Of a DNA stretch of 64,000 nucleotides, positions 53,123 through 61,718 are shown in pieces (position 1 is the first letter of the stretch; each line of letters begins with the position of its first letter). Source of the DNA: Bacteroidaceae bacterium (lineage in GTDB: Bacteria > Bacteroidota > Bacteroidia > Bacteroidales > Bacteroidaceae); NCBI GenBank assembly GCA_017617315.1, contig JAFZWM010000008.1, positions 27,613-91,612 on the forward strand, given 5' to 3'. The translations under genes and the position numbers were made by a program. The notes under the pieces are model-generated. The model was not told the DNA's origin and searched no databases. It saw only the letters and a program-made list of their open reading frames with translations.

Positions 53123-54102
53123 AGACAGTATCGGTAGTGATGTGTACCTACAACGGTGCCAAATACATACGCCAGCAGCTCGATTCAATCGTAGCGCAGA
53201 AATATCCGATTGAAGAGGTTATTGTTCAGGACGACGGCTCGAACGACGGCACGATTGAGATTGTTGAGGAATATTCAGCCCGATATCCCTACATCCATTT
53301 GTACAGGAACGAGGTGAACAAGGGCTTCAACATGAATTTCATCACGGCCTTTCAGCGTGCCAAGACCGATTTCGTTGCCATTTCAGACCAAGACGACATC
53401 TGGTTCGCCGACAAGATAGAGAAGCAGGTCGAGGCCATAGGCGACAACTATGCCGCCTGCTGCACCGACCATTATCGCGACGAGCAATATTCAGAGCGAT
53501 GCACGTTCCGTCGTAATCCGCAGAATACTTTTGAAAGTCAGATATTTACGAGCCATGTTCCGGGACATTGCCTGCTTGTGCGAACATCGTTCCTGAAGTC
53601 GATAGACAACTGGGACAAGCACATTCCGTACGACTGGTGGATTGTGATAAATGCCCATTTCTGCGGAGGACTCGTCAAGGCCCCTTATCCGCTAAACTGG
53701 TACAGACCTTATGCCGAGAGCGTGGCTACAAAGCATCGCGCCAAGTATCAGCGTCATGCCGAGAATCCGACGTGGCAGCCTTACATCTTCGGAATGAAGG
53801 ATTTCCGCCAGCTTCAGAAACGCGAGTTGTGGAGCAAGTTCTACGGATACATCAACCTGCGAACCGCCACGGCAGACGACAGTCTGAGCGATGACGAAAA
53901 ACGCTCGTTCAGACTCGTTCACGAACTCACGGGCTTGATGCTTAGGAAAGACATCTTCAGTCTGCTGAAACTCTGCCTTCTGTGCATGAAGCACCGCGAT
54001 GCCGTTCACGGAAAGAAACATCCCAATATCGCCGTGGCAATGCTCCGCGGATTCTTCTACCCGTTCATCTGGGCATATTCTACAACGAACTTCGATTATT
54101 AA
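53119..54102 (+). CDS. Family 2 glycosyltransferase
   Basis: 327 residues, GT-A fold: VSVVMCTYNGAKYIRQQLDS, VQDDGSNDGT, VAISDQDDIWFADKIEKQ (DQD motif typical of rhamnosyl-type GT2), then HVPGHCLLVRTSFL and YDWWIVINAHF. Cytoplasmic, uses a nucleotide sugar. Translationally coupled to the phosphoethanolamine-transferase-like gene; last gene of the unit. Confidence 0.9.
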   Translation: MKTVSVVMCTYNGAKYIRQQLDSIVAQKYPIEEVIVQDDGSNDGTIEIVEEYSARYPYIHLYRNEVNKGFNMNFITAFQRAKTDFVAISDQDDIWFADKIEKQVEAIGDNYAACCTDHYRDEQYSERCTFRRNPQNTFESQIFTSHVPGHCLLVRTSFLKSIDNWDKHIPYDWWIVINAHFCGGLVKAPYPLNWYRPYAESVATKHRAKYQRHAENPTWQPYIFGMKDFRQLQKRELWSKFYGYINLRTATADDSLSDDEKRSFRLVHELTGLMLRKDIFSLLKLCLLCMKHRDAVHGKKHPNIAVAMLRGFFYPFIWAYSTTNFDY

Positions 54103-54116
54103 AAATACAATATTGC

Positions 54117-54163
54117 GATAGTCGGCCTCGGTTTTGGCATAAAACTGAGGTTGACTATTGTTT
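54117..54163 (+). terminator. Hairpin after the glycosyltransferase gene
   Basis: ATAGTCGGCCTCGGTTTT (54118-54135) pairs imperfectly with AAAACTGAGGTTGACTAT (54141-54158), followed by TGTTTCC. Weak T-tract; may be a terminator or an mRNA stabiliser. Confidence 0.5.
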
Positions 54164-54178
54164 CCTAATTAGGTGTTA

Positions 54179-54199
54179 TTTGTAACATACCGCTACAAA
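54179..54199. promoter_or_regulatory. Candidate operator upstream of the arabinose operon
   Basis: Inverted repeat TTTGTA-N9-TACAAA, about 110 bases before the mutarotase gene. A possible promoter is TTTAC (54234) / TTTCTTTG (54259-54266). Could be the site of an arabinose regulator; not verified. Confidence 0.35.
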
Positions 54200-54307
54200 C
54201 TCAATCTTTTCTGCTTAATAACATATTGTACACTTTACGTTATTTAATCAAAAAGTAGTTTCTTTGTTGCTCGAAAAAAAGTATAATAACACCAATAAAA
54301 TTATATC

Positions 54308-55444
54308 ATGAAATTGACTAAGAGTTTCATTGGCGCAGCGCTTGTTTGCTGCGCGGTAATGACAGGCTGTTCGGAAAACAAACTGACACTTTCCGGACTT
54401 GATTCAAAGGCTTTCGAGTCGAACGTAGACGGTAAGGAAACTGGCTTGTACGTTCTTAAAAACGCTAACGGTGTGGAAGTTTGCGTTACCAACTTCGGAG
54501 GCCGAATTGTTTCGCTTATGGTTCCTGACAAGAATGGTGAGATGCGTGATGTTGTGTTGGGTTTCGACAGCATAAGCACATATCGTAATGTGCCAAGCGA
54601 TTTCGGTGCATCGGTAGGACGTTACGCAAACAGAATAAACAAGGGCAAGATTGTTGTCGACGGCGACACAATTCAGTTGCCTACAAACAACTTCGGACAC
54701 TGTCTGCACGGCGGTCCTCAGGGCTGGCAGTACCAGATATACAAGGCAGAGCAGAAGAGCGACTCTGTTGTAGTTCTTACAATGGATTCACCTGACGGCG
54801 ACGCCAACTTCCCTGGACACGTTGTTGCAACAGTTACATACACTCTTACTTACGACAACTGCGTTGACATAAAGTACGAGGCTACAACCGACAAGAAGAC
54901 TGTCATCAACATGACAAACCACTCATATTTCAACCTGAGCGGCGACCCTACAAAGCCTATCACAGACCACCTGCTCACAGTCAATGCCGACAACTTTACT
55001 CCAGTTGATTCGACTTACATGACTACTGGCGAGATTATTCCTGTGGCTGATACTCCGATGGACTTTACAAAGGCAAAGGCAGTTGGTCAGGACATCAACA
55101 ATTTCGACTATGTTCAGGTAAAGAACGGCAACGGATACGATCACAACTGGGTGCTCAATACAAAGGGCGACTTCTCGCAGATTGCTGCTACTCTCTACTG
55201 CCCGTCAACAGGCATCAACGTTGACTGCTATACCGACGAGCCTGGTATTCAGGTTTATTCAGGAAACTTCCTCGACGGAACGGTTACCGGAAAGAAGGGC
55301 ATCGTTTACAAGCAGCGTACAGGTATCTGCCTCGAGACTCAGAAGTATCCAGATGCTCCAAACAAGCCAGAGTGGCCATCGGCATGGCTTGAGCCGGGAC
55401 AGAAGTACACTTCGCACACAATGTACAAATTCAGCGTAAAATAA
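54308..55444 (+). CDS. Aldose 1-epimerase (mutarotase), lipoprotein form
   Basis: 378 residues with lipoprotein signal MKLTKSFIGAALVCCAVMTGC (Cys21), so it acts in the periplasm, converting sugar anomers before uptake. GalM motifs: GASVGRYANRINKG, the catalytic His in MTNHSYFNLSGD, GYDHNWVL, and the catalytic Glu in GICLETQKYPDAPNK. First gene of the arabinose operon; the paired symporter gene starts 28 bases later. Confidence 0.92.
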   Translation: MKLTKSFIGAALVCCAVMTGCSENKLTLSGLDSKAFESNVDGKETGLYVLKNANGVEVCVTNFGGRIVSLMVPDKNGEMRDVVLGFDSISTYRNVPSDFGASVGRYANRINKGKIVVDGDTIQLPTNNFGHCLHGGPQGWQYQIYKAEQKSDSVVVLTMDSPDGDANFPGHVVATVTYTLTYDNCVDIKYEATTDKKTVINMTNHSYFNLSGDPTKPITDHLLTVNADNFTPVDSTYMTTGEIIPVADTPMDFTKAKAVGQDINNFDYVQVKNGNGYDHNWVLNTKGDFSQIAATLYCPSTGINVDCYTDEPGIQVYSGNFLDGTVTGKKGIVYKQRTGICLETQKYPDAPNKPEWPSAWLEPGQKYTSHTMYKFSVK

Positions 55445-55472
55445 TAAAAACGATTAAATAACTAAAATACAA

Positions 55473-57155
55473 ATGGCATTTTTAGATTGGTTAGTGATTG
55501 CAGCCTTTGCTGCACTGATGATTGGAATTGTTTGGTGGGTGAGCCGCCAGAAGCAGGAAAATTCCGACGATTATTTCTTGGGTGGAAAGGATGCTACATG
55601 GATAGCTATCGGTGCTTCAATCTTTGCATCGAACATTGGTTCTGAGCATCTTATCGGCCTTGCCGGCGCCGGTGCATCATCTGGTATGGCAATGGCACAC
55701 TGGGAGATTCAGGGATGGATGATTCTGATTCTGGGCTGGGTGTTCGTGCCATTCTACACTCGCAGTATGGTGCTCACAATGCCTGAGTTCCTTGAGAGAC
55801 GATACAACACACAGAGCCGTACCTTGCTCTCGTTCATATCTCTTATTAGCTATGTGATGACAAAGGTTGCCGTAACCGTTTATGCTGGCGGACTTGTGTT
55901 CCAGCAGGTGTTCGGAATAAAGGAACTCTGGGGAATCGACTTTTTCTGGATTTCGGCTATCGGCTTGGTGCTTATCACTGCCGTTTATACTATCGTTGGC
56001 GGTATGAAGTCTGTGCTCTACACTTCTGTGCTCCAGACTCCTATTCTTCTTCTGGGTTCTCTTATCATCCTTGTTCTTGGTTTGAAGGAACTTGGCGGTT
56101 GGGACGAGATGATGCGTCTTTGCGACGTAACTCCATCATACGAGGGTGCAACAGGCACAATGATTCACCTGATGCGCGATAATTCCGACCCTCAGTATCC
56201 TTGGTTGGGTGCTCTTATCGGTTCGGCTATCATCGGTTTCTGGTACTGGTGTACCGACCAGTTCATTGTTCAGCGTGTTCTTTCGGGTAAGAACGAGACT
56301 GAGGCTCGCCGTGGTACAATCTTCGGTGCTTACCTCAAACTTCTTCCTGTGTTCTTGTTCCTTATCCCGGGTATGATTGCATTCGCTTTGCATCAGAAGA
56401 CTGGCAGTTTCTTGCCAATGCTTGCAAGCGGCGCACACAATGCCGATGCTGCTTTCCCTACATTGGTTGCGAAGTTGCTTCCTGCAGGTGTTAAGGGCTT
56501 GGTTGTTTGCGGTATTCTTGCTGCTTTGATGAGCTCTTTGGCATCGTTGTTCAACTCATCTGCAATGTTGTTCACAATCGACTTCTACAAGCGTTTCAAG
56601 CCAGAGACTCCTGAGAAGAAGCTCGTTGTCATCGGTCAGATTGCAACAGTCGTTATCGTTGTCCTTGGTATCCTTTGGATTCCTGTTATGCGAAGCGTGG
56701 GCGATGTGCTCTACACTTACTTGCAGGATGTTCAGAGCGTTCTTGCTCCGGGTATCGCGGCAGCCTTCCTGCTTGGTATCGCATGGAAGAGAACTTCAGC
56801 CCTCGGTGGTATGTGGGGATTGATTTCTGGTATGGTTGTTGGTCTTACTCGTCTTGGCGCGAAGGTTTATTACAGCAATGTTCAGGATGCAGCCGACAGC
56901 ACATTCAAGTATCTGTTCTACGATCTTAACTGGCTGTTCTTCTGCGGATGGATGCTGTTGTTCTGTATCATCGTTGTGATTGTTGTCAGCTTGTGTACCG
57001 AGGCTCCTTCTGAAGAGAAAATCAAGGGCTTGGTATTTGGCACATCAACCGAGGAGCAGATTCTGGCAACCCGCAAGAGCTGGAACAAGTGGGATGTTAT
57101 TCACACAGTTATTATCCTTGCTATTACGGCAGCATTCTACTATTATTTCTGGTAA
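55473..57155 (+). CDS. Sodium/sugar symporter (SSS family)
   Basis: 560 residues, about 14 TM helices. SSS features: ENSDDYFLGGKDATWIAIGA, IFASNIGSEHLIGLAGAGAS, and the GMKSVLYTSVLQTPILLLGS region, with the C-terminal cytoplasmic segment (FGTSTEEQILATRKSWNKW). Inner-membrane Na+-coupled uptake, by context of L-arabinose. Between mutarotase and araD genes. Confidence 0.92.
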   Translation: MAFLDWLVIAAFAALMIGIVWWVSRQKQENSDDYFLGGKDATWIAIGASIFASNIGSEHLIGLAGAGASSGMAMAHWEIQGWMILILGWVFVPFYTRSMVLTMPEFLERRYNTQSRTLLSFISLISYVMTKVAVTVYAGGLVFQQVFGIKELWGIDFFWISAIGLVLITAVYTIVGGMKSVLYTSVLQTPILLLGSLIILVLGLKELGGWDEMMRLCDVTPSYEGATGTMIHLMRDNSDPQYPWLGALIGSAIIGFWYWCTDQFIVQRVLSGKNETEARRGTIFGAYLKLLPVFLFLIPGMIAFALHQKTGSFLPMLASGAHNADAAFPTLVAKLLPAGVKGLVVCGILAALMSSLASLFNSSAMLFTIDFYKRFKPETPEKKLVVIGQIATVVIVVLGILWIPVMRSVGDVLYTYLQDVQSVLAPGIAAAFLLGIAWKRTSALGGMWGLISGMVVGLTRLGAKVYYSNVQDAADSTFKYLFYDLNWLFFCGWMLLFCIIVVIVVSLCTEAPSEEKIKGLVFGTSTEEQILATRKSWNKWDVIHTVIILAITAAFYYYFW

Positions 57156-57191
57156 GTAAAAAAAATAGATTTTAAATATTAAATTTTTTGT

Positions 57192-57241
57192 AACTAATAG
57201 TCGGCGACATTGTTTTAGGACTTTGTTTTCGGCTATTAGTT
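57192..57241 (+). other. Intra-operon hairpin between symporter and araD
   Basis: AACTAATAG (57192-57200) and CTATTAGTT (57233-57241) form a 9-bp perfect stem, extended by TCG/CGG partial pairing, with no T-run after it. In a 104-bp gap of an otherwise tight operon; could tune downstream expression or protect the upstream mRNA. Confidence 0.45.
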
Positions 57242-57259
57242 ATACATATTTTAAAGCAA

Positions 57260-57958
57260 ATGTTAGAAGATTTAAAGGAAAAAGTGTTCAAGGCCAACAT
57301 GGAGTTGGTTGAACAGGGCTTGGTGATATATACTTGGGGCAACGCTTCGGGTATTGACCGTGAAAAAGGACTTGTGGTTATCAAGCCAAGCGGTGTAGAC
57401 TACGATGTAATGAAACCATCTGACATGGTTGTCGTTGACCTTCAGACAGGTAAGGTTGTTGAGGGCGACTTGAACCCATCGTCAGACACTCCAACGCATC
57501 TCGAACTTTACCGTAAGTTCCCAAACATCGGCGGTGTTGTTCACACTCATTCAACATACGCTACAGCGTGGGCACAGGCAGGTAAGTCTATTCCGAATAT
57601 CGGTACAACTCATGCCGACTATTTCTACAAGGACATTCCTTGCACCGATGCAATGGTTGAGTCGGAGATGCCAGAGTATGAGCTGGAGACAGGAAAGGTT
57701 ATCGTGCGCAAGTTCGAGGAGCTGGGCATCAACCCTGACCACACTCCTGCGGTGCTTGTAAAGAATCACGGTCCGTTCTCGTGGGGCAAGAATCCGTCTA
57801 ACGCGGTGTACAATGCCAAGGTGATGGAGCAGTGCGCCAAGATGGCGTTCATCTCGTTCTCCGTTAATCCGCAGACAACAATGAACCCTCTTCTTGTCGA
57901 GAAGCATTACATGCGCAAGCACGGCCCTAATGCTTATTACGGACAAAAGAAGAAGTAA
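57260..57958 (+). CDS. araD: L-ribulose-5-phosphate 4-epimerase
   Basis: 232 residues, class II aldolase fold. [20 protein letters not shown], the zinc motif [14 protein letters not shown] (His about 95 and 97), [15 protein letters not shown], and [12 protein letters not shown] (third zinc His) are as in AraD. It converts L-ribulose-5-P to D-xylulose-5-P, the last step of bacterial arabinose breakdown. Normal length. The 3' end abuts the inverted repeat of the inserted element. Confidence 0.95.
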   Translation: MLEDLKEKVFKANMELVEQGLVIYTWGNASGIDREKGLVVIKPSGVDYDVMKPSDMVVVDLQTGKVVEGDLNPSSDTPTHLELYRKFPNIGGVVHTHSTYATAWAQAGKSIPNIGTTHADYFYKDIPCTDAMVESEMPEYELETGKVIVRKFEELGINPDHTPAVLVKNHGPFSWGKNPSNAVYNAKVMEQCAKMAFISFSVNPQTTMNPLLVEKHYMRKHGPNAYYGQKKK

Positions 57959-57960
57959 TT

Positions 57961-58437
57961 TGAAAGTTGAAAGTTGAAAATTGAAATACTTTGGCTGACG
58001 ATATAAAACATATCTTGCGTGACAAAAGCAAGGCTTTTGCAATTCGTATAGTTCGGCTATCACAATACTTGCAAGAAAATTTTCATGAATATGTGCTTTC
58101 TCGGCAAGTGCTGAAAAGCGGAACGAGTATAGGCGCAAATATCCGTGAAAGCAAGAATGCACAAAGTATTTCAGATTTCATCAGTAAACTTGAAATTGCA
58201 CTGAAAGAATCGGACGAAACCGAATACTGGTTGGAAATTTTGCATGAAACAGGCTATATCAGTGACGATGAGTTTGATTCTGTTGTTACGGACAATAAAG
58301 AACTAACGGCAATGCTTGTAAGTATTGTCAAGGCTTCGAAAAAGAAAAGAGAAACAGAAAAATAGTAATAACATAAATTGAAGAAAAGAAATGCGAGACT
58401 TAATATCAGAGTTTCAATTTTCAACTTTCAATTTTCA
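57961..58437. mobile_element. Inverted-repeat-framed four-helix-bundle cassette
   Basis: A 26-bp inverted repeat with one mismatch (57961-57986 and 58412-58437; TTGAAAGTTGAAAATTGAAA-type) frames a single ORF (57991-58365). The same repeat family bounds noncoding elements at 3156-3395 and 49424-49758. Mobility is inferred from the architecture and from its place inside an operon; no target duplication was identified. Confidence 0.45.
57991..58365 (+). CDS. Four-helix-bundle protein (23S rRNA intervening-sequence / S23 family)
   Basis: 124 residues from TTG 57991. Family pattern: SKAFAIRIVRLSQYLQENFH, SRQVLKSGTSIGANIRESKN, AQSISDFISKLEIALKESDE, TEYWLEILHETGYISDDEF. Members occur in 23S rRNA intervening sequences, and the Avd protein of diversity-generating retroelements has the same fold; the function of stand-alone copies is unknown. 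It lies inside the arabinose operon between araD and araA, framed by inverted repeats. No link to sugar metabolism is apparent. Confidence 0.9.
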   Translation: MADDIKHILRDKSKAFAIRIVRLSQYLQENFHEYVLSRQVLKSGTSIGANIRESKNAQSISDFISKLEIALKESDETEYWLEILHETGYISDDEFDSVVTDNKELTAMLVSIVKASKKKRETEK

Positions 58438-58450
58438 ACTTAATAAAGAC

Positions 58451-59983
58451 ATGTTTGACAATTTAGAAATTTGGTGGGTAACTGGTGCACAGTTGCTTTA
58501 TGGAGGTGACGCAGTAGTAGCTGTAGATGCACACTCTAAGGAGATGGTAGAGGGTTTGAACAACTCTGGTAATATTCCTGTAAAGGTAGTTTACAAAGGC
58601 ACAGCCAACTCAAGCAAGGAGGTAGAGGCCGTAATGAAGGCTGCCAACAACGAGGACAAGTGCGTCGGCATCATCACATGGATGCACACCTTCTCTCCAG
58701 CCAAGATGTGGATCAAGGGACTTCAGCAGCTCAAGAAGCCTTTGCTTCACTTCCATACTCAGTATAACGAGGAGATTCCTTGGGATACTATGGACATGGA
58801 CTTCATGAACCTTAACCAGAGTGCTCACGGCGATATCGAGTTCGGACACATCTGCACACGCATGAGAATTGCACGCAAGGTGGTTGTTGGCCACTGGAAG
58901 AGCGAAGAGGCTCAGAAGAAGATTGCAGTATGGGCTCGCGTCTGTGCAGCTGTTGCAGATGCTCACAACGTACGCTGTCTGATGTTCGGTCTTAACATGA
59001 ACAACGTGGCTGTAACCGACGGCGACCGCGTAGAGTTTGAGCAGCGTCTTGGCTATCATGTTGACTACTATCCTGTATCTTCTTTGATGGAATACTTCAA
59101 GAAGGTATCTGATGCTGATGTAAATGCTCTTGTTGAGGAGTACAAGAAACAATATACAATCAAGATCGACGAGTCAGGCGAGGAAGTTTACTGGGAGAAG
59201 GTAAGAAACGCAGCAAAGGCTGAAATCGCTATCCGCCGCGTGCTTGCCGACGAGGGCGCAACTGCCTTCACTACTAACTTCGACGACCTTGGCGATGCTG
59301 ACATCAACGATCCAAACTTCTGCGGATTCGACCAGATTCCAGGTCTTGCATCACAGCGTCTGATGGCTGAGGGTATCGGCTTCGGTGCCGAGGGCGACTG
59401 GAAGACTGCTTGTCTGTACCGTTCACTCTGGGTTATGAATCAGGGCATGTCTACAGGCTGCTCATTCCTCGAGGATTACACCCTTAACTTCGCTAACGGC
59501 CAGACTTCAATCCTTCAGAGCCACATGCTCGAGGTTACTCCGCTTATCGCTACCGACAAGCCAAAGCTCGAGGTTCACTTCCTTGGCATCGGTATCCGCA
59601 AGCAGCAGACTGCCCGTCTGGTGTTCACTTCAAAGACAGGTGCCGGTACAAAGGCTACAGTAGTAGACCTTGGCAACCGCTTCCGTCTTATTACTCAGGA
59701 TGTTGAGTGCATCGAGCCAAAGCCAATGCCAAAGCTTCCTGTTGCTTCGGCTCTCTGGGTTCCACAGCCAACATTCGAGATTGGCGCAGGCGCATGGATT
59801 CTTGCCGGCGGTACTCACCACAGCGCATTCTCATACGCTATCGATGCTGAGTACTGGGCAGACTTCGCCGAGATTCTTGGCATTGAGTGCATAAGCATCA
59901 ACAAGGATACTACAATCGAGAACTTCAAGAAGGAACTTCGCACAAACGAGGTTTACTATATGCTTAACAAAGCACTTTGCTAA
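58451..59983 (+). CDS. araA: L-arabinose isomerase
   Basis: 510 residues from ATG 58451: [20 protein letters not shown] is the canonical N-terminus. An in-frame ATG at 58391 would add 20 residues encoded by the inverted repeat and is rejected. Further family blocks: [24 protein letters not shown] segment, [47 protein letters not shown], and [10 protein letters not shown] (metal-binding His). Converts L-arabinose to L-ribulose in the cytoplasm. Two bases separate its stop from the kinase ATG. Confidence 0.96.
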   Translation: MFDNLEIWWVTGAQLLYGGDAVVAVDAHSKEMVEGLNNSGNIPVKVVYKGTANSSKEVEAVMKAANNEDKCVGIITWMHTFSPAKMWIKGLQQLKKPLLHFHTQYNEEIPWDTMDMDFMNLNQSAHGDIEFGHICTRMRIARKVVVGHWKSEEAQKKIAVWARVCAAVADAHNVRCLMFGLNMNNVAVTDGDRVEFEQRLGYHVDYYPVSSLMEYFKKVSDADVNALVEEYKKQYTIKIDESGEEVYWEKVRNAAKAEIAIRRVLADEGATAFTTNFDDLGDADINDPNFCGFDQIPGLASQRLMAEGIGFGAEGDWKTACLYRSLWVMNQGMSTGCSFLEDYTLNFANGQTSILQSHMLEVTPLIATDKPKLEVHFLGIGIRKQQTARLVFTSKTGAGTKATVVDLGNRFRLITQDVECIEPKPMPKLPVASALWVPQPTFEIGAGAWILAGGTHHSAFSYAIDAEYWADFAEILGIECISINKDTTIENFKKELRTNEVYYMLNKALC

Positions 59984-59985
59984 TT

Positions 59986-61578
59986 ATGGGTGCTAAGGAA
60001 ATAATTCAGTCAGGTAAAGCCATTCTCGGTATCGAGTTTGGCTCTACCCGTATAAAGGCGGTGCTCATCGATGATGCGCACAAGCCTATTGCGCAGGGCA
60101 GCCACACTTGGGAGAACCAGCTCGTCGACGGCTTGTGGACATACAGCCTTGATGCCATCTGGAACGGATTGCAGGACTGCTATTCAGACCTTCGTGCCAA
60201 CGTTCAGAAGCAGTACGGTGTTGAAATCAAGTCGCTTGCATCTATCGGCATCAGCGCCATGATGCACGGCTATATGGCCTTCAACGCAAAGAACGAGTTG
60301 CTCGTGCCTTTCCGCACATGGCGAAACACCAACACAGGCAAGGCTGCCGCTGAGTTGTCAGAGCTGTTCAAGTTCAACATTCCGTTGCGCTGGAGCATCT
60401 CGCACTTGTATCAGTGCATTCTCGACGGCGATGCTCATGTTAAGGACATCACGTTCCAGACAACTCTTGCCGGCTACATCCACTGGATGCTGACAGGCGA
60501 GAAGGTGCTTGGCATCGGCGATGCTTCGGGCATGATTCCTGTTGATTCTACAACAAAGACTTATTGTGCCGACATGGTTGAGAAGTTCGACAAACTGGTT
60601 GCTCCAAAGGGCTACGGATGGAAGCTTCTCGACATCTTCCCTAAGGTGCTTGTTGCTGGCGAGGATGCCGGCAAACTTACAGCCGAGGGCGCAGCAAAGC
60701 TCGATGTTTCGGGCAACTTGCAGGCAGGTATTCCACTCTGTCCTCCAGAGGGCGATGCCGGCACAGGTATGGTTGCTACAAACGCCGTTAAGCAGCGCAC
60801 TGGAAACGTGTCTGCCGGAACATCATCATTCTCAATGATTGTTCTTGAGAAGGAGTTGTCTAAGGCATACGAGCCTATCGACATGGTTACAACCCCAGAC
60901 GGAAGTCCTGTTGCAATGGTTCATTGCAACAACTGTACGTCCGACATCAACGCATGGGTTAACATCTTCAAGGAGTTCGAGGAACTGATGGGCATTCCTG
61001 TTGATATGGATGTGCTCTACGGCAAGCTTTACAACAAGGCTCTCGAGGGCGATGCCGACTGCGGTGGTCTGCTGGCTTACAACTACGTTTCGGGCGAGCC
61101 TATCACAGGCCTTGCCGAGGGTAGACCGATGTTCGTGCGTTCTGCCAACGACAAGTTCAATCTGGCTAACTTCATGCGTGCCAACCTTTATGCAACAATC
61201 GGTGTGCTGAAGATTGGAAACGATATCCTGCTGAAGGAAGAGAAGGTTAAGATTGACCGCATCACAGGACACGGCGGACTGTTCAAGACAGCCGGCGTTG
61301 GCCAGCGTATTCTTGCCGCTGCCATCAACTCGCCAATCTCTGTTATGGAGACAGCAGGCGAGGGCGGTGCATGGGGTATCGCGCTTTTGGCATCATATCT
61401 TGTAAACAACGCTAAGAACGAGAATCTTGCCGACTTCCTCGAAAACACTGTGTTTGCAGGCGAAACAGGCGTTGAGATTGCGCCTACCGCCGAGGATGTT
61501 GAAGGATTTAACAAGTATATTGCAACATACAAGGCCGGTCTTGCCATTGAGCAGGCAGCCGTTGCAAACAAGCAGTAA
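59986..61578 (+). CDS. FGGY carbohydrate kinase, probable L-ribulokinase
   Basis: 530 residues from ATG 59986, 2 bases after araA (an ATG at 59977 overlaps araA). FGGY fold: [96 protein letters not shown]. By position it phosphorylates L-ribulose to ribulose-5-P for AraD. It resembles the ribulokinase type seen in Bacteroides operons rather than the longer E. coli AraB. Closed by a strong terminator. Confidence 0.9.
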   Translation: MGAKEIIQSGKAILGIEFGSTRIKAVLIDDAHKPIAQGSHTWENQLVDGLWTYSLDAIWNGLQDCYSDLRANVQKQYGVEIKSLASIGISAMMHGYMAFNAKNELLVPFRTWRNTNTGKAAAELSELFKFNIPLRWSISHLYQCILDGDAHVKDITFQTTLAGYIHWMLTGEKVLGIGDASGMIPVDSTTKTYCADMVEKFDKLVAPKGYGWKLLDIFPKVLVAGEDAGKLTAEGAAKLDVSGNLQAGIPLCPPEGDAGTGMVATNAVKQRTGNVSAGTSSFSMIVLEKELSKAYEPIDMVTTPDGSPVAMVHCNNCTSDINAWVNIFKEFEELMGIPVDMDVLYGKLYNKALEGDADCGGLLAYNYVSGEPITGLAEGRPMFVRSANDKFNLANFMRANLYATIGVLKIGNDILLKEEKVKIDRITGHGGLFKTAGVGQRILAAAINSPISVMETAGEGGAWGIALLASYLVNNAKNENLADFLENTVFAGETGVEIAPTAEDVEGFNKYIATYKAGLAIEQAAVANKQ

Positions 61579-61602
61579 TAGTTTTTTAGTTTTTGTTTTT
61601 TT

Positions 61603-61650
61603 GAAAGGGCGGCTTCTGTTTTCAGACGGCCGCCCTTTCTCTGTTTTTTA
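61603..61650 (+). terminator. Arabinose operon terminator
   Basis: Perfect 11-bp stem GAAAGGGCGGC (61603-61613) / GCCGCCCTTTC (61629-61639), 15-nt loop, then TCTGTTTTTT. Confidence 0.9.
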
Positions 61651-61675
61651 TTGCCATTGTTTGGATTGTTTTTTG

Positions 61676-61683
61676 TAGTTTTG
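61676..61683 (+). promoter_or_regulatory. -7 box of the TPR regulator gene
   Basis: TAGTTTTG matches TAnnTTTG, 35 bases before the start. TTG at 61651-61653 is 22 bp upstream as a weak -33. Confidence 0.5.
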
Positions 61684-61718
61684 TACCGCTAAACTGATAT
61701 CTTCTGAAAACAACTATA

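Noticed and set aside
58391..58450. N-terminal extension of araA from ATG 58391
   Set aside because: The extra 20 residues are encoded by the inverted repeat; ATG 58451 gives the canonical N-terminus of the family.
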